5,480 bases of DNA from Niastella sp. (lineage in GTDB: Bacteria; Bacteroidota; Bacteroidia; Chitinophagales; Chitinophagaceae): the NCBI GenBank assembly GCA_021154515.1, contig JAJKIL010000419.1, positions 1 to 5,480 of the forward strand, written 5' to 3'. Positions 1 to 4,639 of the stretch are shown here, piece after piece. The notes beneath the pieces were generated by a model. It saw nothing but the letters and a program-made list of their open reading frames with translations, did not search any database and had not been told where the DNA came from. A program made the position numbers and the translations under genes. Every line of letters starts with the position of its first letter. Positions within the stretch are counted from its first letter, which is position 1.

Positions 1-698
1 CCGAAAAAACGCAGGCTGAGCGCAAAAAGATAGCTAAGAAATTCTACCATAATTTTATTGACTCCTTTATAGAGACCATCAAAATGGTTTCGGCCAGCAA
101 CAGTTATATTGAAAAACGGGTGACCGGTAACTGGGAAGTGCTGAATGAACTGCACAAAACCGGGCGCAGTTGCCAGATCCATCTGGGCCATACCTTTAAC
201 TGGGAATGGGCTAACCTGGCTGGCGCCAAAGAAATGAAGTATACCTTCCTGGGTGTGTATATGCCCATTAAGAACCAGTCGCTTGACCGGTTGTTCAAAA
301 AGCTGCGCTCAAAATCAGGCTCCGTATTGATACCTGCCACGGAAATGCGCAAATCCATGATTCACTGGCGTCATGAGCAATATTGCATTGGACTGGTGGC
401 AGATCAGGCGCCTTCAAACCCCGATAAATGTTTCTGGTTAAGCTTTTTTGGAAAGCTCACTCCGTTTGTTAATGGCCCCGAAACCGGTGCACACAGCGGT
501 AACATTCCCGTTGTATTTGCCAATATTGAAAAACCACGCCGTGGTCATTACAAAGTTGTATTAACCCTGGCTGAAGATCAACCCGCTACACTTCCAAAAG
601 GACAACTCACTCTGCGGTATGCCCGTTACCTGGAAAATGTTATCAGGCAACAACCCGATATGTGGCTGTGGAGCCACCGTCGCTGGAAACGGGAATGA
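1..698 (+). CDS. Lysophospholipid/lipid A acyltransferase, LpxL/HtrB family (5' end outside window)
   Basis: The gene is partial. The reading frame is open from base 3, before the first in-window ATG at 84, and the 27 codons ahead of that ATG are family-like (Lys-rich KKFYHNFIDSFIETIK), so the real start is upstream. About 231 residues remain of the roughly 290-300 usual for the family. Members transfer an acyl chain to the lipid A precursor at the inner face of the cytoplasmic membrane. Visible motifs, numbered from the ATG at 84: the catalytic H-x4-E as HTFNWE (His36, Glu41), ADQAP (106-110), FFGK followed by NGPE (121-133), PVVF (142-145), and the C-terminal WLWSHRRWK (194-202). The usual N-terminal membrane anchor would lie outside the window. 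No convincing terminator follows the stop. The family call is firm; which acylation step it performs (lauroyl- or myristoyl-like) cannot be told from the sequence. Confidence 0.93.
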   Translation, partial: EKTQAERKKIAKKFYHNFIDSFIETIKMVSASNSYIEKRVTGNWEVLNELHKTGRSCQIHLGHTFNWEWANLAGAKEMKYTFLGVYMPIKNQSLDRLFKKLRSKSGSVLIPATEMRKSMIHWRHEQYCIGLVADQAPSNPDKCFWLSFFGKLTPFVNGPETGAHSGNIPVVFANIEKPRRGHYKVVLTLAEDQPATLPKGQLTLRYARYLENVIRQQPDMWLWSHRRWKRE

Positions 699-862
699 AA
701 GGAAGAATACAGTAAGTTATTGATTCATGATTAAGATCACCTTTTCTAACTAACTACACGTTCCTGATTTAATAAAAACTTCACGTTACAAAGCCTTAAG
801 GCACTGCTGCGTATCAGGTAACGCAATGGAACTCTTAATCCTGATCAATTTCTCGGCAGTGT

Positions 863-882
863 TATAACGATAACTATAACGA
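863..882. repeat. 12-nt-spaced direct repeat TATAACGA, possible regulator site
   Basis: TATAACGA occurs at 863-870 and again at 875-882, one 12-nt step apart, with TAAC between. The first copy overlaps the 8-bp palindrome GTTATAAC (861-868). The pair ends 24 bp before the ATTG element of the candidate promoter at 907-938, a usual distance for an activator site. That it binds a protein is inference. Confidence 0.35.
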
Positions 883-906
883 ATAGGTTAAACGGGCAGA
901 TTTAAC

Positions 907-938
907 ATTGCTGGATCGCAATGAATATATTACTTTTG
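907..938 (+). promoter_or_regulatory. Candidate Bacteroidota-type promoter for the response regulator
   Basis: TACTTTTG (931-938) matches the Bacteroidota -7 consensus TAnnTTTG exactly. ATTG (907-910) sits 20 nt upstream, within the 17-23 nt spacing known for the TTTG -33 element, with one mismatch. Transcription would start near 945, leaving an untranslated leader of about 125 nt before the ATG at 1071. Confidence 0.5.
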
Positions 939-1070
939 GTTAAGGTCCAGGTAAAGCAGAACCAGGCCTGATTAGTCAGTGCACACATCATCAACCCTAC
1001 CAGTATCCCATCAATAGGAACTACAGTTACTCTTCCCTACCCTTTTCCTCACATTAAACCCTTAACCATT

Positions 1071-1733
1071 ATGCTTAAGACTAATGCCAGCGTGGCTATT
1101 GTAAATGACCACATTCTGCTACGCAACGGACTTGTAAATTTTATCCGGGGCCTCGAAACCTACGCCATCCTGTTTGAGGCAAACAACGGAAAAGATTTTA
1201 TCAAACAATTACTCCCCAGGTACTTACCGGACATTGTATTACAGGACATCAATACGCCGGAAAGAGATGGTTACGAAACAGCTCTTTGGCTTAAACGTAA
1301 TTACCCTGGCATTAAGATCCTTGCCTTATCGCAATACGATAACGAGCATTCGATCATTCGAATGATGAAAAACGGCAGCAAAGGTTATATCCTGAAAGAT
1401 ATCGACCCCTTGCAGTTCCGCCGGGCGCTTGACTCGCTTTTGCGAAAAGGTTTTTTCTACTCGGAATTGATCACTGGTAAACTCATTCATGCTGTTAGTC
1501 AATTAAATGAATCGGAAGAAGCACTAAAAAGTATTGTTTCACTGAATGCGCGGGAAATTGATTTCCTGAAACTGGTTTGCTCGGAAATGACCTATAAGGA
1601 AATTGCTGAAAAAATGTTCCTTAGCGCCCGTACGATAGACGGTTATCGCGACGCGTTATTTGAAAAGTTGAATGTAAAAAGCAGGGTTGGACTTGTATTG
1701 TTTGCTATCAAGACCAATATTGTGAACGTATAG
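1071..1733 (+). CDS. Response regulator, NarL/LuxR (REC-HTH) family, orphan
   Basis: The 220-residue protein has an N-terminal receiver domain (about 7-125) and a C-terminal LuxR-type helix-turn-helix (about 158-216), the normal length and order for the NarL/FixJ family. Receiver landmarks are the phospho-acceptor Asp59 in LQDINTP, Ser87 in the switch position (LALSQYD) and Lys109 in GYILKD. The DNA-binding half shows LNAREIDFLKLV, YKEIAEKMFLS and the recognition helix SARTIDGYRDALFEKL. An oddity is that the acidic pair, normally Asp-Asp before His, reads Asn12-Asp13 (IVNDH). The directly metal-binding second Asp is kept, so phosphorylation may be weakened rather than lost. No histidine kinase is next to it, so the signal and targets are unknown. 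No Shine-Dalgarno sequence precedes the ATG, as is usual in Bacteroidota. It converges on the sulfur fusion gene, with a terminator hairpin between. Confidence 0.93.
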   Translation: MLKTNASVAIVNDHILLRNGLVNFIRGLETYAILFEANNGKDFIKQLLPRYLPDIVLQDINTPERDGYETALWLKRNYPGIKILALSQYDNEHSIIRMMKNGSKGYILKDIDPLQFRRALDSLLRKGFFYSELITGKLIHAVSQLNESEEALKSIVSLNAREIDFLKLVCSEMTYKEIAEKMFLSARTIDGYRDALFEKLNVKSRVGLVLFAIKTNIVNV

Positions 1734-1737
1734 AGGA

Positions 1738-1799
1738 AGTCAGATCAGTCAGTGGATCAGTTAGTCATGTTAGTCGGAAAGTCAAATGAGTCAATAGTA
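1738..1799 (+). repeat. Degenerate tandem repeat, 7-9 nt units based on AGTCA
   Basis: AGTCA starts at 1738, 1747, 1763, 1780 and 1789, with AGTCG at 1772 and a degenerate ATCAG unit in the 16-nt gap after 1747. Steps are 9, 16, 9, 8 and 9 nt, so about seven units run head to tail. The last two units form the left arm of the terminator hairpin. The opposite-strand word TGACT follows at 1804, 1813 and 1822. Confidence 0.6.
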
Positions 1800-1822
1800 G
1801 GGTTGACTCATTTGACTTTTTT
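1778..1822 (+). terminator. Intrinsic terminator after the response regulator
   Basis: Left arm AAAGTCAAATGAGTCAA (1778-1794) and right arm TTGACTCATTTGACTTT (1803-1819) are perfectly complementary over 17 bp around the 8-nt loop TAGTAGGG. The right arm runs into T6 (1817-1822). The stem is AT-rich but long. It sits between the stops of two convergent genes. On the opposite strand only three T residues end the stem, so it should work mainly for the response regulator and at best weakly for the gene coming from the right. Confidence 0.8.
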
Positions 1823-1841
1823 GACTGAACAATTTATTTGA

Positions 1842-3248
1842 TTAGTTTAAGACACTGGTGTCCTTCACGATCTCAATGCCTTGTTGTAAACGTATGGCGT
1901 TAAATCCACCCAATACATTCCGCAGGTTGTGTATGCCCTGCCGCTTCATGAGCGATGCAGCTATTACACTGCGGTAACCACTACCGCAATAGAGGTATAA
2001 ATTCTGGTTCTCTTCAATATTGGCCATAGAACCGGGATCGGTCAGCTCATTTAAAGGTATATTTATGGCGCCGCGAATATGACCATCGGCAAATTCGGTT
2101 TCACGTCGTACGTCTACCGCTATCAGGTGATCGTCGTAAGGCAGGTCCATTGCCAGTTCATCTACTTCCACATCAATGATTAAGTCAATTTCTTCTCCTG
2201 CCTTGCGCCAGGCTTCTACCCCACCCGCCAGGTAACCATGTATTTGCGAAAAACCAACACGGGCCAATCGCACTACACTTTCTTTTTCCTGGCCTTCATC
2301 TGTCACCAGCACAATAGGTTTATCAAATGGCAATAAACTACCGGCCCACTCGGCAAAACGGCCTTCAAGACCAATGCTTATGGAACCAGGTACAAAGCCT
2401 TTGGTAAACTCACCCGCGCTCCGGGTATCGAGGAGGATGTTTTCCTCATCTTCGAGCCATTTCTTGAGTTCGGTCACGCTCAAAGGAGTTAGCGCTGTCT
2501 CTAATATCTTCTCGAGGCTATCATAGCCCTCTTTATTAATTTTTGCATTGATGGGGAAGTACAAAGGAGCGGCCGGTAAATCGGCTAATACTGCCTTTAT
2601 GAACTCGTCTTTCGTTTGAGGCTGCAGGGCATAGTTGTTTTGCTTTTCTTCCCCTATTGTACTTGAAGTGGCGGGTCCCAGGTTCTTGCCACAGTTGCTA
2701 CCAGGGCCATGGGCCGGGTATACAATTACATCATCGGGCAAGGTGGCAATCTTTTGGGTTAAGGAATCGAACAGCATCGTAGCCAGCTCGTACTTGTCCA
2801 AATTGCCGCTGCTCAGGTCAGGCCGGCCTACTTCACCCACAAATAAAGTATCGCCGGTAAATACCGCATGTGCTTTCCCGTTCTCATCGCGCAGCAGGTA
2901 ACAGGTGCTTTCCACCGTATGCCCGGGGGTGTGCAATACCTCAATGGAGGCTTTGCCTAAAGGAAAGCTTTCACCGTCCTTCGCCAGATGAATGGGAAAA
3001 CTGGTTTCGGTTTTAGGACCGTAAACGATGGGGGCGCCGGTGGCTTTTTGCAGATCGAGGTGGCCGCTGACAAAGTCGGCGTGAAAATGGGTTTCAAGGA
3101 TGTATTTGATCTCAGCATTCCGTTCCTGAGCAAGCTGAACATAACTGTCAATGTCCCGGAGGGGGTCAACTATGGCCGCAACACCATCACTTTCAATGTA
3201 ATAGGCTGCTTCACTCAAACAGCCGGTATACAGTTGCTTAATAAACAT
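1842..3248 (-). CDS. Persulfide dioxygenase-rhodanese fusion (MBL-fold hydrolase, CstB/ETHE1-like)
   Basis: The 468-residue protein has three parts. Residues 1-205 form an ETHE1-type metallo-beta-lactamase fold: THFHADFVSGH (His54, His56, Asp58, His63), TPGH (His110), TGDTLF (Asp133), VGRPDL, and PAHG (His180). His54, His110 and Asp133 match the iron-binding 2-His-1-Asp set of persulfide dioxygenases. Residues about 256-355 form a rhodanese fold whose active loop has no cysteine (VTDEGQEKES, 315-324), so it is a pseudo-rhodanese. Residues about 360-460 form a complete rhodanese with loop YCGSGYRS, catalytic Cys421. Cys186 in SNCGK resembles the extra conserved Cys of CstB. The domain order matches staphylococcal CstB. 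The expected reaction is oxidation of low-molecular-weight persulfides to sulfite, with the rhodanese moving sulfane sulfur to or from thiosulfate. It is cytoplasmic, with no signal peptide. It lies downstream of an ArsR-type gene on the same strand. Family certain; substrate inferred. Confidence 0.93.
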   Translation of the reverse strand: MFIKQLYTGCLSEAAYYIESDGVAAIVDPLRDIDSYVQLAQERNAEIKYILETHFHADFVSGHLDLQKATGAPIVYGPKTETSFPIHLAKDGESFPLGKASIEVLHTPGHTVESTCYLLRDENGKAHAVFTGDTLFVGEVGRPDLSSGNLDKYELATMLFDSLTQKIATLPDDVIVYPAHGPGSNCGKNLGPATSSTIGEEKQNNYALQPQTKDEFIKAVLADLPAAPLYFPINAKINKEGYDSLEKILETALTPLSVTELKKWLEDEENILLDTRSAGEFTKGFVPGSISIGLEGRFAEWAGSLLPFDKPIVLVTDEGQEKESVVRLARVGFSQIHGYLAGGVEAWRKAGEEIDLIIDVEVDELAMDLPYDDHLIAVDVRRETEFADGHIRGAINIPLNELTDPGSMANIEENQNLYLYCGSGYRSVIAASLMKRQGIHNLRNVLGGFNAIRLQQGIEIVKDTSVLN

Positions 3249-3265
3249 GTAGTCTTATTTTGGTG

Positions 3266-3273
3266 CAAAGGTA
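3266..3273 (-). promoter_or_regulatory. Candidate -7 box for the persulfide dioxygenase-rhodanese gene
   Basis: The minus strand reads TACCTTTG here, an exact TAnnTTTG match, 17 nt before the ATG. A start about 6 nt downstream would leave a leader of roughly 12 nt. No TTTG lies 17-23 nt upstream; that place is taken by the stem-loop at 3280-3322. The promoter is therefore weak, regulator-dependent or absent, and the gene may instead be read from the arsR promoter. Confidence 0.4.
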
Positions 3274-3279
3274 TACCAT

Positions 3280-3322
3280 AACAAGTTAACCCGTAGCCTT
3301 TTGAGCTACAGGTTAACCTGTT
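3280..3322 (-). promoter_or_regulatory. 18-position stem-loop between the arsR-type and persulfide dioxygenase genes
   Basis: On the + strand the arms are AACAAGTTAACCCGTAGC (3280-3297) and GCTACAGGTTAACCTGTT (3305-3322), with a 7-nt loop. Sixteen of 18 positions are Watson-Crick pairs. The two exceptions (3284/3318 and 3292/3310) are A-C on the + strand but G-U wobbles in minus-strand RNA, the strand of both flanking genes, so the transcript can pair over all 18 positions. The right arm also contains a 12-bp palindrome CAGGTTAACCTG (3309-3320). There is no T-run after the stem in the minus direction. It could be an attenuator, a processing or stability element, or a protein-binding operator. 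Confidence 0.65.
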
Positions 3323-3324
3323 TT

Positions 3325-3334
3325 ACAAATTTGT
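3325..3334. repeat. 10-bp palindrome ACAAATTTGT, possible operator
   Basis: A perfect palindrome beginning 13 bp past the arsR-type stop in the direction of transcription. It shares the core CAAATTT with the left arm of the inverted repeat at the arsR promoter (3743-3749). A common binding protein is a guess; short AT-rich palindromes also arise by chance. Confidence 0.25.
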
Positions 3335-3347
3335 TGTCTCCGTCTTA

Positions 3348-3695
3348 TCAGATGTTGAGGTCGTCCACGCATTTCATGATGTGAGCAACCCGTGAACTGT
3401 TAACAGAATAGTAAATGAATTTACCATCCCGGTCAGTTTTCACGATGCCTGCCCTACGTAAAATTGCGAGGTGCTGGGAAGCAACGGACTGCTCCAACCG
3501 CAGACGTACATAGATCTCCGTCACGGTAAGACGCTTGTTCTCATCGATCAGTTTAACGATCTGTTGACGCAGCTTGTGGTTCAAGGCCCGAAGTATCATC
3601 GCCGCCTTTTTCAGGTTCAGGAAGTCAACTTTTACCGATTCACCATCCCCACCATCTGCATTTAAGACCATGGAGTAATTGGTTGTTACGTTCAT
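3348..3695 (-). CDS. ArsR-family winged helix-turn-helix transcriptional regulator
   Basis: From the ATG at 3695 the protein has 115 residues, normal for a one-domain ArsR/SmtB repressor. A GTG two codons upstream (3701) would give 117; I prefer the ATG. By the longer numbering, residues 29-55 give the N-terminal helices (KKAAMILRALNHKLRQQIVK), 59-87 the helix-turn-helix (TVTEIYVRL, then EQSVASQHLAILRRAGIV), and 88-100 the beta wing (KTDRDGKFIYYSV). The only cysteine is Cys111 near the C terminus. The Cys motif of arsenic/cadmium sensors and the paired cysteines of BigR/SqrR-type persulfide sensors are both absent, so any effector is sensed differently or the protein responds to another cue. 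It is transcribed toward the persulfide dioxygenase gene 99 bp away, its most likely target. The inverted repeat over its own -7 box suggests autoregulation. Confidence 0.92.
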   Translation of the reverse strand: MNVTTNYSMVLNADGGDGESVKVDFLNLKKAAMILRALNHKLRQQIVKLIDENKRLTVTEIYVRLRLEQSVASQHLAILRRAGIVKTDRDGKFIYYSVNSSRVAHIMKCVDDLNI

Positions 3696-3740
3696 GTGCA
3701 CATCAGAGCTTTTAAGATATTTAATAGGATAACGCTAAAG

Positions 3741-3778
3741 ATCAAATTTACAAGAAAATTGATATGCTAGGGAGCAAA
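3741..3778 (-). promoter_or_regulatory. arsR promoter with an overlapping inverted repeat (likely operator)
   Basis: The minus strand has TAAATTTG at 3750-3743, an exact TAnnTTTG match, and TTTG at 3778-3775. The 24-nt spacer is one longer than the usual range. The start would be near 3736, about 40 nt before the ATG. An inverted repeat covers the -7 box: ATCAAATTT (3741-3749), five bases, then AAAATTGAT (3755-3763), complementary at 8 of 9 positions. A repressor dimer bound there would block transcription. The whole promoter fits in the 105-bp gap after tsaB. Confidence 0.5.
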
Positions 3779-3800
3779 GGGGGATAAAAGTTTCATTTGG

Positions 3801-4490
3801 TCATTTTTTGGTATAAGTGTAAAATTCTTTTAGATAAACGGGCTCAGTGTACGCCAAGTTGGCAAAATTCTGGCTCAAATGCATACTGGTGGCTAGTTTA
3901 GCAAGTGATTTAGCAATATCAAGTTTTTCATTTATAAATAGAACGTTAGGATACCTGCTTACATTTTTCCACTTAAAGCTGCCATTTCCAAAGCATACCA
4001 ACGATCGGTTATTTAACGCTTCTTTAAAACTTAATTCGTCAAGGATCATCGCTTTAGGGGCTACGATCTCCTGTAACTGCTCATCATACACTGCAGTAAA
4101 CACTTCCATGCGGCGGGCATCTATCATTGGACAATAACACAGCGGTGGCGTCATATGCGAAGCCTCACTACCCAGTTGATTGATGGCTGCATAAGCCATT
4201 ACCTGCAGGGTATTAATTATTATGAGCGGTATTTGTAGTGCGAAACATAATCCCTTAGCCGTTGCCATGCCCACGCGCAAGCCGGTATAGGAGCCGGGTC
4301 CGGCGGTTATGGCTACGGCCTGCAGCTGCTGCATGGCTACTCCTTTTTGATGTAATAAGTTGTTTATAGCCACCTGTATCCAGGCTGCATGGTCCTTCTG
4401 GTTATCATTAGTAAGCGTACCTATAACTTCTCCGTTTTCCGCTATGGTTACACTGGCCTGGTCGGTAGCTGTATCTATGCTTAATATCAT
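3801..4490 (-). CDS. tsaB: tRNA threonylcarbamoyladenosine biosynthesis protein TsaB
   Basis: The 229-residue protein has the normal length for TsaB (YeaZ), the cytoplasmic ASKHA-fold partner that pairs with TsaD. With TsaE it helps transfer the threonylcarbamoyl group made by TsaC to A37 of tRNAs reading ANN codons (t6A). The diagnostic sequence is there: the N-terminal strand MILSIDTATDQASVTI, the segment DHAAWIQVAINNLL (33-46), the signature AGPGSYTGLRVG (63-74) followed by ATAKGLCFALQIP, and MIDARRMEVFTAVYD (122-136). A short insert (about 105-118, containing GSEASHMTPP) precedes the DARR segment. The ATG at 4490 follows an A/G-rich AAAGAAG. A near-match to the -7 box, TAACTTTT (minus strand, 4510-4503), lies just upstream. 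No other t6A gene is in view. Confidence 0.95.
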   Translation of the reverse strand: MILSIDTATDQASVTIAENGEVIGTLTNDNQKDHAAWIQVAINNLLHQKGVAMQQLQAVAITAGPGSYTGLRVGMATAKGLCFALQIPLIIINTLQVMAYAAINQLGSEASHMTPPLCYCPMIDARRMEVFTAVYDEQLQEIVAPKAMILDELSFKEALNNRSLVCFGNGSFKWKNVSRYPNVLFINEKLDIAKSLAKLATSMHLSQNFANLAYTEPVYLKEFYTYTKK

Positions 4491-4576
4491 CTTCTTTGTA
4501 TAAAAAGTTACTTCCTGGTTTTAAATATCGGCTGCAAGCAAATACAGATTGCGTTGCCGCATCGCGGTTCTGCCTC

Positions 4577-4604
4577 GCCCACCGAAGCTTTAGCGTAGGA
4601 GGGC
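4577..4604. repeat. REP-like imperfect hairpin with TTTA loop
   Basis: Arms GCCCACCGAAGC (4577-4588) and GCGTAGGAGGGC (4593-4604) pair at 9 of 12 positions around TTTA. The three mismatches are A-G, G-A and A-A on the + strand. A GGGCCC palindrome overlaps its right end (4601-4606). Its higher GC than nearby gap DNA and its shape suggest a dispersed palindromic element; a genome-wide copy count is needed to confirm that. Confidence 0.4.
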
Positions 4605-4611
4605 CCTTTGC

Positions 4612-4627
4612 CTTCTGCCCTTTTGCC
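4612..4627 (+). repeat. Copy 1 of repeat CTTCTGCCCTTTTGCC
   Basis: CTTCTGCCCTTTTGCC (4612-4627) matches CTTCTGCCCTTTGCC at 5368-5382 in the same orientation, apart from one extra T. Related words extend it to the left (CCCTTTGC at 4604-4611). The two copies flank the dehydrogenase-like gene. The unit is simple in composition, so chance or slippage could explain part of the similarity. Confidence 0.45.
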
Positions 4628-4639
4628 TACTGCTCCGGC

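Larger units (their letters stand above)
699..1070. other. 372-bp intergenic region with no gene
   Basis: No reading frame here looks like a protein, and no tRNA or other RNA gene is recognisable. It contains a 10-bp palindrome GCCTTAAGGC (793-802), a cluster of short complementary segments (802-861), a direct repeat TATAACGA (863-870 and 875-882), a candidate promoter (907-938), and a pyrimidine-rich leader in front of the response regulator (about 1010-1070). The stop of the acyltransferase at 698 is not followed by a clear hairpin plus T-run, so read-through into this region is possible. Confidence 0.7.
4491..4639. other. 149-bp intergenic region with two hairpins and a CCTTTGCC-type repeat
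   Basis: This gap lies between the stop of the dehydrogenase-like gene and the tsaB start. It holds a small hairpin CCGC-ATC-GCGG (4557-4567), a larger imperfect hairpin (4577-4604), and a run of pyrimidine-rich words (4604-4627) seen again before ridA. No hairpin is followed by a T-run in the minus direction, so termination between the two genes is uncertain. No coding potential was seen. Confidence 0.5.

Noticed and set aside
1738..1830. CRISPR-like or attachment-site array
   Set aside because: Units are only 7-9 nt with no spacers; neither a CRISPR array nor an integrase-type site fits, and no cas or integrase gene is present.
2988..3281. 97-codon + strand frame opposite the persulfide dioxygenase gene, plus other antisense frames at 2635-2901 and 2957-3169
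   Set aside because: They overlap a certain, strongly conserved gene and have no recognisable protein character; they are shadows of its codon use.
3280..3322. Calling the stem-loop a classic rho-independent terminator
   Set aside because: No U-run follows the stem in the direction of the flanking genes; a regulatory or processing element is the safer label.
3847..4137. 96-codon + strand frame opposite tsaB
   Set aside because: The tsaB signature motifs are in the minus frame; this frame has no family resemblance.
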